A stretch of 64,000 nucleotides of DNA from Tubulanus polymorphus (Eukaryota; Nemertea; Palaeonemertea; Tubulaniformes; Tubulanidae). The notes under the pieces were generated by a model. The model was not told where the DNA came from. It was given only the letters and a program-made list of their open reading frames with translations, and searched no databases. Every line of letters starts with the position of its first letter. Position 1 is the first letter of the stretch. The DNA lies in the NCBI RefSeq assembly GCF_964204645.1, contig NC_134034.1, positions 6,255,414-6,319,413 on the forward strand, written 5' to 3'. Positions 21,601 to 31,135 of the stretch are shown here, piece after piece. A program made the position numbers and the translations under genes.

Positions 21601-23286
21601 GATTATTTAACAGCAGTAAAATTAAACAGAACGTCAATGAAATTTAATAAACCTATATTCATTGGTTCAACTGTTTTAGAACTATCAAAATTATTAATGT
21701 ATGATTTTTATTATAATGTTTTACAACCACATTTTGGGGAAAAACATATTGAAATATTATATTTTGATTCTGTAACAGCTGATACCCCAATATTATTGAA
21801 ATACAATAACCAAATATTAATAAGAAGAATTTCAGAAATAATTCCAAAACAAAATGAACTTTATATTTCATATGGTGAAAAAGAATTAATACAAATAAAA
21901 GGATTAACGGATGTGTGGACAAGAAATGGATGGAAAAAATTAAAGAATATTATAAGGCATAAAACAAATAAAAGAATTTATAGAGTTAGAACTAAATTTG
22001 GGTTTGTTGATGTTACCGAGGATCAAAGTTTAATTAGAAATAATGGTGATGAAATAAAACCAACTGATATAAAAATTGGAGATGAATTATTACATAAGAG
22101 ATTTTACCCAAGAATGAATCATATGTCATTTGATGAAATAATTGATAATATTTATAACATAGAACCTGTAACATTAGAAGAATAAGAATATTTTATCAAA
22201 GGATTTTTTATGGGCGATGGTTCAGCAGGTGTGAATAATTATGTTAGTCGCACTCGATATTGTTGGTATTTATGCAATCAAGATTTGAAATTATTAGAAA
22301 GAATAAAGAAATACTGTGAAGAAGTTTATTCACACAAAACATTTTGAATCATGGATGTTATGAAATCATCAGCAGTTCATAAAATACTTGTAAATAATCC
22401 TAAAGATTTTGTTATAAAATATAATGATGAATTCTATATTCATGCAATAGTCAAAGTAATACCTCAACAAAAGAAAAGATAGTTCCAGATTATGTATTAA
22501 ATGCAAAAGATAATTTAAGAAAATAGTTCTTCATTGGATTCTACGCAGCAGATGGTGCTAAAAAATTTACGAGTTCTCCAGTAATAACATTTGCACAAAA
22601 AGGAAAAGTTTGTATATCAGGATTAAATATATTATGCAATTCATTAGGTTTTAATATGAATATTGGATTGATTAAATCTAAACCAAATTGTTTTATTCTA
22701 AGGCACACAGAAAAAGAAATAACTGAAGAAGTTAGAGATTTATTTGAAATATATAACCCAACAGATTATGTTTATGATTTATCAACTGAAGATGGAACAT
22801 TTAACTGTGGATTTCCATTAATAGCGGTCAATACGGACGCCTACATACTAAAAATCAAGACAAATGATATAACAAAAGACTTAAAAACATTAAAACATCA
22901 TTTTGACTTTAGCAATTATCCAAAAGATCATGAACTATCTAGCAATGATAATAAAAAAATTCCTGGTAAATCTAAAGATGAATTAGGGACGATGAAATGA
23001 TTGAATTTGTTGGGATAAGAAGAAAATGTATAGTTATAGAACAAAAGATCATGAAGCTAAAAAGTTAAAAGGAATAACAAAACATGTGGTTGATAAACAC
23101 ATAGAATTTCAAGATTATATAAAGTGTTTATACAACTCAATTGTAATGAAACATAAAATGAATTGTTTAAAATCAGAAGATGACGAGATGTACATTAATG
23201 AAGTTGAAAAAACTAGTTTAAATCCGTTCGATGATAAAAGATATATTTTGGGTGATGGAATAAAAACATTACCTTGTGGCCATTAA
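18640..23286 (+). pseudogene. Polinton protein-primed DNA polymerase B, with intein, decayed
   Basis: Replicative family B polymerase of the Maverick/Polinton type. In order: N-terminal NVQNEDNKCFLWSI (~19,130), a zinc-ribbon-like CRKCLSKF (~19,535), exonuclease I SYGDFES (~19,707), the metal-binding VRDHDHLNSKYRGAAHEDC (~20,125), exonuclease II HNLSGYD (~20,220), exonuclease III YLKSDVMILADIFE (~20,705), motif A YIDANNLYGWAM (~20,970), motif B KLMNNSFYGK (~21,466), and motif C interrupted after YFD (21768) by an intein and resuming at TDA (22833). The C terminus ends at 23286. The exact start is unclear; 18,640 is approximate. At least ten stops and frameshifts break it, so it cannot make a full enzyme. 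Without the intein the length (~1,190 codons) fits the family. Confidence 0.88.
21769..22832 (+). other. Intein with LAGLIDADG homing endonuclease in polymerase motif C
   Basis: It begins at Ser (SVTADTPILL, block A) and ends at Asn (PLIAVN), with Thr as the next residue. Block B reads VDVTEDQSLI followed by IKIGDELL, so the usual block B His is Gln. The penultimate His of the C-terminal block is Val. Two dodecapeptides are present: FIKGFFMGDGSAG (~22,192) and FFIGFYAADGAKK (~22,527), both with the acidic residue. Stops at 22183, ~22,345 and ~22,524 and a frameshift near 22,480 break it. About 354 codons, normal for an intein with endonuclease. The site is the classic motif C position used in DNA virus and archaeal polymerases. 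Confidence 0.85.
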
Positions 23287-24595
23287 AAAAGAAAATCAAT
23301 ATCATCATTCTCGAAATCACTACTGGTTTCATCATTTTTACTTAATTGTTTAGGTTCTTCCATTTCATATTTCTCTTTTAAATAAAATTCTATATTATTC
23401 CACATTTCATCTCGCTCTCTTTGTTTCTTTTTGTTCATTAATTCATCAAATGGAATTATAATATCGATGTTTAAAAAATGTACAATCTTATTTAAACAGG
23501 ATTCATAATTAATTGAATCTGTTATTTTATTATCCACATAAAACTTTAATATGTTTGTGAATGTTTCTTTTATATTTTCCATATCTTCTTTTGTTAATTT
23601 AGGTTTTTTATAATAATCGTTAAATAATCAATATAAATAAATTTTCCTTTCTTTTGTGTTAAATGATGATGGAATAATTGTTTTTATTATATCTTTTTTA
23701 ATTATTTCACCATTTTTATTTTCTATCATTTTCATTTTGTCAAGCCATTGCTTGTATTCTGGTGTATGATCTTCCATAGAAAATATCTTAAAAATTGCAT
23801 CTAGATATTTTCATTTTGGTTCTATAAGAATATCTCTGGTTTTTTCATCACCCCATAAATTCCTTTGCCATCCACATTCATTAGAAAATACCACAGAATC
23901 TTCTTGTCTTAAGTACACATAAATACATTGTGGGCATTTTTTTAATCATATCTTGGCAATAGATCTTCATTAAGTTCTTGGTATTTTCTTACGTTTTCTT
24001 TATGTTTCATTGTTTTATTATGTAGATTTGAATTACTTGTTGTAATAATCAATTTACAATATTTGCAATAATATGTTTTTCTTACTAATTCATTTTATTG
24101 TTTTTCCAACTTTTCAAGTCTTTCTTCATTATCTGGTAACGTTTTCTCATATTTTATGTTTTCTAATATATTATTTTTTCTTTCATTGAATTCTGCTTCA
24201 AATTTATCAGAAATGTAAACTATATGTGCTTTACGAAATTGATGATTTTCCCAATCTTCTACATTTTCAGTGCTATATTTTATTCGACAAGGCTCACAGA
24301 AATGATCTTTTATATTATTCTTGTCATAGAATAAGAAAGGTCTTTTTCAAATAATTTCAGGTTCAGTTTCAACCGAATCATTATTACTTTCGTTACTATC
24401 AACATTAACCTTTGAGTCATCAATTTTACACTTCTCTGAATGTTTTTTAACATAATTTCTTGAGAATAATTTATTACAATTTGGGCAGTTTATTTTAGGG
24501 GGTTTATAATTTCTATCATGTTTTTTCATATGTCGAGCCATATTACTTTTTCTTTGAAGTTCACCACAAATTTCACATCCTATCTTCTCATCCAT
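23283..24595 (-). pseudogene. Multi-zinc-finger Polinton protein, interrupted by stop codons
   Basis: It starts at ATG 24595 (minus), preceded by GAAATA. The first 82 codons hold two C2H2-type fingers (CEICGELQRKSNMARHMKKH and CPNCNKLFSRNYVKKHSEKC). The same frame continues through five in-frame stops to 23283, with further Cys/His pairs (CEPCRIKYS; YCKYCKLIITTSNSNLHN) and an acidic Asp/Glu C terminus. Total about 437 codons. It converges on and nearly touches the polymerase end (overlap 23283-23286). Function unknown; fingers suggest DNA binding. Confidence 0.62.
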
Positions 24596-24662
24596 TATTT
24601 CGGAACAATTTTATTAAGATTAATTTTCGATGGTTCGAGGTAATTTTTTTGTGTTATAAATA

Positions 24663-25398
24663 ATGGTTGAATTAAAAGAATATAGAATATTTGTTGATTC
24701 TAGAAAACTGTTAAATTATCAATCACATAATTTACTAGTACAATTGTGTAGATTTAAAATTAATAAATATTAGTTTATTTAATTCTTTTTATAATATATC
24801 AGATAAAACTATTGATCATAGAGGTTATGCAGTTATTAACAAAAATAAAAATAAATGGTATCCTCTTTTTCTAAAACCAGGGTTATATAATTTAGATACA
24901 TTACCTCAAGAAATTTATAGAAAAGCCTTGCACAAATTAGGTAGTGATTCCAGATTTAATATTATATTTTCAAAAAGTGATAGTTCTAATAAGATAAAGG
25001 TAAGGTTAACTAATGATGAAAAATATCAATTTTTAGTTAAAAAACCTATAGCTAAACTATTGGGAATTACACCAGATAAACTTTATTCAAATGTTGATGC
25101 TACACCAAACTTAATACCTTACACACACTTTTATATTTATTACAATTTAATTGATGCTACAAAAACATTCGAAGAAACTAAAGATATAACATGTAATTCT
25201 AGTTTATTGAATATTTTACCATTAAAAATGTTAAGCAATTTGGAACACAATTAAATCCTAATTTAGCTGAATGATTTTAAGCCCTGTATTTCACAATTCA
25301 ATAATTTTAAGTTAGAAATTAGAAATCATAATGGATACTTAATTGATTTGGATCGTTTTCCTGTAATTTATGAATTAGTTATAAGATGTAGAGAGTAA
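24663..25398 (+). pseudogene. Candidate Polinton minor capsid (penton-like) protein, broken
   Basis: The start is in TTATAAATA|ATGG (24663), giving MVELKEYRIFVDSRKLLNYQ. After a frameshift near 24,765 a long frame (to 25254) carries YAVINKNKNKWYPLFLKPG and TPYTHFYIYY-like aromatic strands. After more shifts the C terminus reads LEIRNHNGYLIDLDRFPVIY and stops at 25398. About 245 codons. The strand-rich C-terminal pattern reminds me of single jelly-roll minor capsid proteins of Polintons and virophages, but this is inference from pattern and position. Confidence 0.45.
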
Positions 25399-25414
25399 TT
25401 TTTTCATTATATAA

Positions 25415-25771
25415 ATGAATATAACTGTTGGACCGAGTATATGTTTTGGATTTGATTTTAAACGTGAGAAAGAAATGAAATTTGATATTAATGATGTAAT
25501 AACTCATATAAAAAATATTGCATTTACTAATGAAACAACATTTGAATATGAAACAACAATACATAAAGACACTTTTAATGTAGAAAAGGATACTGATTTA
25601 ATTAGAGAGTCTTTAAGATTTTAAGAATTAGATGAAGATTTTATTATTAATGATATTAAAAAAATAATAACTGAAATATATGAAAATGAAACTAATAATA
25701 TTATAAAGGTTGAAATAATTATAACTAAGATAACTAAATATTTTGAAGACAGTAAATTTTTTTCTAAATAA
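25415..25771 (+). pseudogene. Small Polinton protein of unknown role, one in-frame stop
   Basis: The start is in TTCATTATATAA|ATG (25415). The frame stops once at 25622-25624 and then continues open to TAA at 25769-25771, about 118 codons. The product is acidic with many Asn, Lys and Ile and has no recognised domain. Its terminal TAA is part of the next gene's CTAAATAA|ATGG start motif, so the two genes abut with no gap. Confidence 0.5.
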
Positions 25772-25774
25772 ATG
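25752..25774 (+). promoter_or_regulatory. Start-proximal motif, best example
   Basis: T-rich tract then CTAAATAA directly joined to ATGG. Equivalent sites precede 18174 (CCTAATAA), 25415 (ATTATATAA), 26014 (ACTAAATAA), 26462 (TCTAAATAA), 26913 (ATTATATAA before a mutated start) and 62990 (ATTATATAA), with weaker forms at 24663 and the minus starts 16388 and 24595. It resembles the TAAATG-type late promoters of large DNA viruses. Which polymerase reads it is unknown. Confidence 0.6.
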
Positions 25775-26032
25775 GCGGATCAGAAGTGGATAATAACTGG
25801 TTTATATAATGGAGCATTATTATCAGTGGGAACCGTTGGTTATACAATGGTATTAAAAAAAGTATTTAAAATGGGAAGTATTAATGTTGATCAATTTGAT
25901 ATCAATGATATTTTGAAATTAACATTAGCAGTAACTTTATCTAATTTAAAAATTGATTATTTATATATAAATATATTCCTCCTATATAAATACGTAATAT
26001 TTTTACTAAATAAATGGCTCCTGCAATTATAA
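25772..26032 (+). CDS. Small hydrophobic Polinton protein
   Basis: The start is in TTTCTAAATAA|ATGG. The N terminus (WIITGLYNGALLSVGTVGYT) has a hydrophobic segment and a second one follows near residue 65, so a membrane or virion-associated role is likely. The frame overlaps the next start by 19 bases; its last 15 or so residues may be run-on after loss of the original stop. Confidence 0.5.
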   Translation: MADQKWIITGLYNGALLSVGTVGYTMVLKKVFKMGSINVDQFDINDILKLTLAVTLSNLKIDYLYINIFLLYKYVIFLLNKWLLQL

Positions 26033-26442
26033 CTATTATAGGATCGGCAATTGTTAACGCTTTAGCATTTACTGGTGGTGGGTATTTATTTAAGCATATT
26101 GATAAAAATAGTTCATTAGCAGAACAAAGAAGACATAACTTAGCATTAGAGAAATACAATAAAGCTGCAGAAGAATACAGAGAAAAGAGACAAAATTACA
26201 CTACATTGTGTAATTTTCTGATTATATAATTCTTTATTAATGTAATCAATAGAGATTCTCAATCAGTTGATGAAGCTATGAGTTTATATAACGCAGTAAC
26301 AAATAAAGAAAAATTACATCTGTATAAACCTAAATTATCAGATTATTATACACCAAGTAGTGAACAACAAAAATATGAAATAATTTGGATTTTAGGTGGA
26401 ACAGTTATTGTATTATTTGTTGCTTATAAATTTACTAATTAG
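26014..26442 (+). pseudogene. Recurrent Polinton membrane/virion protein, one frameshift
   Basis: The start is in TTTACTAAATAA|ATGG (26014). The N-terminal membrane segment contains NALAFTGGGYLF, followed by an Ala/Glu/Arg helix (EQRRHNLALEKYNKAAEEYR). A frameshift near 26,200 leads into DEAMSLYNAVT, SDYYTPSSEQQK and a C-terminal membrane segment, with stop at 26440-26442. This pattern (FTGG-YLF, then E/R coiled coil, then SDYYTPS and a final hydrophobic stretch) recurs next to Polinton-like genes in invertebrates, to my knowledge without an assigned function. Confidence 0.6.
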
Positions 26443-26461
26443 TAATTTCTTTTCTAAATAA

Positions 26462-26896
26462 ATGGATGATAAAGTTGATAATATTGATATTATTCCTCAT
26501 GATAAAAATAAAACTAAATTAAAATTATATTTGGAAAAACAAATATTAGAATCTGAAAATGATTTAAAGATTAAAAAGAAAAAATATTTAAAAAGTAAAA
26601 TTATATATTATTTTATTATTAGTATTTCAGCTACAATTAGTTCTGTAATAACATTTCTAGCATTATTCTCGCCATTAACACCTTTAGCTATCTCAATTGG
26701 AGCTTTAGGTTTAAGTTCAAGTGTATTAACCGGCATAAGTTCAAAATTAAATATAACAAGTTATAAAGAAAAAATAAAATCTTATATGAAAGAAATTAAT
26801 AAATTAAAACATACATTAGATTATACAATGAGTTTAAATGGTAATATAACAGTTAAAGAACAAGATAAATTATTTAAAAAATTAATAAATTATTAA
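26462..26896 (+). CDS. Polinton-region two-helix membrane protein
   Basis: An intact 144-codon frame with its start in TTTTCTAAATAA|ATGG. An N-terminal Lys/Asp region is followed by two hydrophobic segments (IIYYFIISISATISSVITFL and PLAISIGALGLSSSVL) and a Lys-rich coiled C terminus. Unknown function; a virion membrane or scaffolding role would fit its position among small structural-type genes. Confidence 0.58.
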   Translation: MDDKVDNIDIIPHDKNKTKLKLYLEKQILESENDLKIKKKKYLKSKIIYYFIISISATISSVITFLALFSPLTPLAISIGALGLSSSVLTGISSKLNITSYKEKIKSYMKEINKLKHTLDYTMSLNGNITVKEQDKLFKKLINY

Positions 26897-26912
26897 TTTT
26901 TTTATTATATAA

Positions 26913-28301
26913 ATAGATAGTTTTCCAAAAGCTTTCCAATATAATAAATCAATTAGATATAATATTCCTGCAATAGATTTTAATAAAGATATTTCATATA
27001 GAAATGAAGTTTTAAATTCATTAATTAATTTAGATATTTATGTTACTGAAACTAATAATTTTAATGCAAAGATGGAAAATATATTTCATGTATATCTAAT
27101 TAATTTTAAAAATTGAAAGATGAAAAACAATGGCTATTAAAATCTAGTATGAAGTATTGGCAGAACCAATTAAATTTTGCAGTTTATTGTGCAACAACAG
27201 GTTGTGGAATTAGTTGGAATGATCATTTGAATAATTCTAAATATAAATTAATTCAAAGTTTATTTAGATTCCATACATACTTTCAAATAAGATTAATATT
27301 AAATGAATTAGAGTGTCCTTTACCAGGATCTAGGTATTTTAAAGAATAAGATAATGATATTATATTAATAATATTATTATCAAAGTTTTATAAAATTTGT
27401 AATGAATATAATATAGATTTAAATAATTATGATTTTAGAACAAAAATTGGAACAATAAGATGTTTTCCTTGCCCTAAAAAGATTGCACAATATTGAGCAC
27501 TTCCCATACCATCTAATAGTTTTTATAATATCTATAATAATAAATTAGGCTATGGCAAAATAGAAACTTTGGATTTAAAAACATTAAATTTCAATAAATT
27601 ACCGAAATTTTATGATAATTTAAAACAAGAAAACAATAATGGTTGGGTTTATTTCATTTTAGAAAATAGTGAAGATTTTACAAAATCAGGTATACAAAGA
27701 ATAAATCAATCAATTAGAACTTATTTGATATGTATTGTATTCTAGGTGCACAAGTTGAAACAAGATCCCCGATAATTGGAAATTTAAATACATCATTCGA
27801 TACACAAAAACAATTCAAAGTATTATTTGAAGATTCTATTCATAATGATGAAAATATACCCATTCCAGACAACATTGTAAGATATCTAAATTATTTAGAT
27901 AAATCTCATGCAAGATTAAATTATTGTATAGGCCCTAATTTGTTAATTATTTCAAATGATTTAATATTAAAAATGGGAAATAATAATTGATTTTAATAAT
28001 CTAATTAAAACTGCAACAATACATAATAAGTTTGGATTAAATGATATAAATAAAAAGATTATTACTGCTCCAAAACTAATGGAAGGTGACAAAAATTAAA
28101 AAACATATTCAATCAACAGAAACTAAAACTAAAAATATTAAATTGGATAATGATTCTAAAATAAAAGATTACAATACTACAGAAAATATTAAAACTGATA
28201 ATATTCAACATGAAATAATTAAAACTTATAATGATAATAAATCCCATGAAAATACTAAGTTAGCTATTACTTGTATAGGAATTGTAATAGGAGGAATATT
28301 T
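26913..28301 (+). pseudogene. Large Polinton virion-type protein, start lost, C terminus cut off
   Basis: The usual start motif TTTTATTATATAA is present but the codon after it is ATA, not ATG (26913). Downstream pieces in several frames include YWQNQLNFAVYCATTGCGIS (27,158), QSLFRFHTYFQIRLILNELE (27,257), TKSGIQRINQSI (27,680), MYCILGAQVETRSPIIG (27,730) and a final hydrophobic TKLAITCIGIVIGGIF (to 28,301). I know this as a recurrent Polinton/adintovirus-associated protein of about 400-450 residues, probably virion-related, without a firm function. Many breaks. The C-terminal membrane segment is interrupted at 28,301 by the start of the 34.7-kb repeat complex. Confidence 0.6.
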
Positions 28302-28447
28302 AGGGTTTTCTGTTATTTCACAGAAAACCCTATTGATATCCGCGTGATTACTATTATTAGGGTTTTCTGTTACATCACAGAAAACCCTATTGAGATTCGC
28401 GTGTTTCTTATTATTATCAGGGTTTCTGCTGCCTTCGCAGAAACCCT
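28302..28447. repeat. Three AGGGTTTTCTGT hairpin repeats
   Basis: Perfect or near-perfect hairpins lie at 28302-28331, 28359-28388 and 28419-28447. Each has a 12-base arm AGGGTTTTCTGT, a 5-6-base loop and the complement, then TATTG..CGCGTGATTATT. The same unit recurs at 29881, 41512, 41563, 41617, 49197, 55134 and 55189, always beside ATT-rich tracts. Confidence 0.88.
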
Positions 28448-28461
28448 ATTGTATTCCTGCT

Positions 28462-28462
28462 G

Positions 28463-28516
<54 letters not shown>
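28462..28516. repeat. (ATT)n microsatellite
   Basis: About 18 ATT units follow the third hairpin repeat. Read on the minus strand it gives a poly-Asn open frame, which is an artefact. Confidence 0.95.
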
Positions 28517-28517
<1 letters not shown>

Positions 28518-29880
28518 TCTTTTTCACACTGGTTCTTATTGAAAGGATATAAACAACTGCAATTTACTTTCACTGTCGGTGAAACCATTCTGTATCACAA
28601 GTACTACGCTGCATTGACAAAACTGTATATGATATTAATTAGAATTGCACTGTTTACTCACTGTGAGCCTCTAAACATCGAAATTTAAGCCCGATTCAAA
28701 CAGTATCCATATACGTATATATATTGTATACGTGTCCTATTCCCACAGCGCCTACGTGTGTGTGTCTGTGTCTGTGTCCTTATATTGATAGAGCTGAGTT
28801 GTTCTAGATCTGTAGTAAACACATAGTGATATTTTTATCTCCTCTAGAGTCGATTGTTGAATTAGGACATTGCTCGACTGAACGCAACTGAGGAATTTTT
28901 ATAGCTTGTTTGTGTCGTATACACATTAAGTAAGAGAGCATCATATGTAGCTTCGAATTCGGCAGCACAAGATAGAGAGCATCATATATAGGCTTTAATA
29001 CTTCGAATTCGGCTAGTAACAAGACTATTGCGTGAAGGATTTACTTGAAACTTACGTGAGATGTACGGAACACAGGTACCTTGAGGTGAGTCGAAGGGAT
29101 CTTTGATTGGGGACCACGTTCACCCACCAGGGGGCGTTTTACTTTTGAAAATTCGGACATCGAAAAGTTACTGTGTGAGAAAAAATTTTGTCTTTGAGTT
29201 TTCAGCTTCGGCCGAGCACGAAAGTTGTTCATAACAGCCTGGAGGCTAAAAAAGTCAATGGCACGCCCTATCTGCGATTAACCGTTTGGGCTCTACGGGC
29301 TCGAAAATGGGCCCCCAAATTTTTCAAAGAGATTTTTGCTCCTAGCTCCTTAACCGGTGGAGATAGAATTGTGGTTGCAACGAGTGACCAGTAGCCCTTG
29401 CGAGACGCTTGTATTGATGTATGGTATAACTATATAGCTCATATGGTTCGCAAGTAGCGCCACCTATAAGACGCTGGAATACGCATTTTCATCTATATCG
29501 ACTAAGGGTATCAATGGATTTCTATAAAAATTGATACACATGTACCTGGTTACTACACGAAACGAACCCTTCATATGATTAGTTCCCATTTTAACCACTA
29601 GGGGGCGTAAATTTTGAAAAATCGATTTCAGCATCCATTTTTCGCATCACAAAACTTGGTATAAGTACAAAGACATGTGTGTAATATGCCACCCTGCATG
29701 ATTAGTTCATACAACTGCCACCAGGGGACTGTGAAAACAACGATTTTTGCTCCTAGGTCTTTAACCGTTGGCGATTTCCCCTAACCTTGGTACGCGTAGT
29801 AGCCCATGTGGGTCCACATAGCCATGTTATCAGCTGACCCCTAGATGGCACTCCTTATCAAGCAAGGCAGAAACCCATTT
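28517..29880. other. Repeat-complex left flank; no gene seen
   Basis: No gene was recognised. It contains a short GTGTCTGTGT tract (~28,755), a TACGTATATATATTGTATACG palindrome-like stretch (~28,712) and several CTCF-like strings: CCACCAGGGGGCGTT (~29,126), CCACTAGGGGGCGTA (~29,596) and GCCACCAGGGGACTG (~29,707). A phrase around TTTTTGCTCCTAG..CTTAACCG occurs twice (~29,333 and ~29,744), hinting at a diverged repeat. Confidence 0.45.
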
Positions 29881-29945
29881 AGGGTTTTCTGTTATTTCAC
29901 AAAAAACCCTATTGATATCCGCGTGATTATTATTATTATTATTTT
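29881..29945. repeat. Hairpin repeat plus ATT tract opening module 'M4'
   Basis: AGGGTTTTCTGTTATTTCAC with a one-base imperfect complement, followed by GATATCCGCGTGATTATT and an ATT tract. Confidence 0.8.
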
Positions 29946-30762
29946 CTTCCACACTATTTTTACCAAAAGAACATAGGCTTTGTTACCTTACCGCTGTTTC
30001 ATATACAATCCATATAATATCGTTCAGCTCACTGAGATCTACAAATAGCCCGCGTGTTTTTTCACGAATCATCGTTGCAAAAGCGCTGTCGGGCCGTAAA
30101 CATCGAAAATTTAGCCCCATTCAATGGGGCGACATGTTTTTCGAGTCGTCATCCCGAAATCAACCCGCAGGCCGACTGTCACTTCGATTATCAATTCAAG
30201 TATAAATGAACTAATTTATCCGCAGACTTCAAATTCAGTCGCGGTCTTCAAACAGTGATTTTAACAATAGCCCATTTTCCTCATCAAATCATATTACCGA
30301 TACACTGGAAATTTACTACTTTAGATTTTAAAAGCACTGTCGAGCCGTAAACATCGACGAATCGACGTGTGTTACTACATCGTCGTTACGGGGATCAGCT
30401 GCGAGTTTCTCCTCATCATGAATATCAAATCGAGTACAAATTAATTTATTACTACCAGTGATTTGGCTGCGGGTTTCAAGGAGTTAGTATAACAATACCT
30501 ATTTTTCTTTACCGAATTAACCGTGTATTTACTAAGATAAATCTTTAGTGTACCGGGGAATCGTAGGCCTAAACTAAACACGCCGAAGAGATATAGCGGA
30601 GAAAAGCTGTTATGTCGACGAGGTATCAAAATAAAAGAATATATTACTTTATTCGGCCGCGGGCTTCAACCTCTATATCAATACTCTATATTTCCTACAG
30701 TACATACCGATCATTGACAAATGCACAAGGTATTTACTAAATACAAGTATATAACACATAAT

Positions 30763-31135
30763 GAGGAGAGAATCCCACAATGATAATAAAAAGTCCGAAA
30801 ATGAAACTTCGAGATAGTAGTTTATTCAACGTTTCGACTATATCCTAATAGTCATCTTCAGGAATAATGAGATACTACAGAAATTATGAGATATATATAC
30901 AATCCAGGGACAAAGAGACTAATTCAAGTAATCAGAGATGATACAAACTAAAGGAAAATTAACGTAGAAACAGTTACACGCTAAAATAGATTAAAGGGAA
31001 GCAAACTAAGCATTAGGATATAGTCGAAACGTTGAATAAACTACTATCTCGAAGTTTCATTTTCGGACTTTTTATTATCATTGTGGGATTCTCTCCTCAT
31101 CGCGTCAACACGGATATTGTGTTTTACCTATCGTG
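30763..31135 (-). mobile_element. 373-bp hammerhead-bearing Penelope-derived element, 12-bp target duplication
   Basis: Exact 12-bp duplications ATAACACATAAT flank it (30751-30762 and 31136-31147). Other M4 copies show the empty site. Inside, an ~88-base inverted repeat (30,763-30,849 and 31,014-31,101) surrounds a ~165-base core. A hammerhead core lies on the minus strand at 30832-30861; the other arm holds only the GAAA half. It matches an inverted pseudo-LTR pair of a Penelope-like element with the enzyme deleted. There is no coding capacity. Confidence 0.8.
30832..30861 (-). ncRNA. Hammerhead ribozyme core
   Basis: On the minus strand: CTGAAGA, a 6-bp stem II (GACTAT / ATAGTC) with loop TAGGAT, then GAAAC. 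This is the conserved core in the expected order. It sits in the inverted arm of the 373-bp element, like hammerheads in Penelope pseudo-LTRs. Confidence 0.75.

Noticed and set aside
18640-24595. Alternative genetic code explaining in-frame stops in the Polinton genes
   Set aside because: TAA, TAG and TGA all occur and frameshifts are also present, so ordinary decay is simpler.
15600-28301. Polinton integrase, packaging ATPase or protease
   Set aside because: I looked for their motifs and found none convincing; they may lie beyond 64,000 or be lost.
28302-28331. Telomere-like repeat because of AGGGTTTT
   Set aside because: Only single hairpin arms; no tandem TTAGGG-type array.
28370-28588. 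Poly-Asn open frame on the minus strand
   Set aside because: Translation of the (ATT)n microsatellite.
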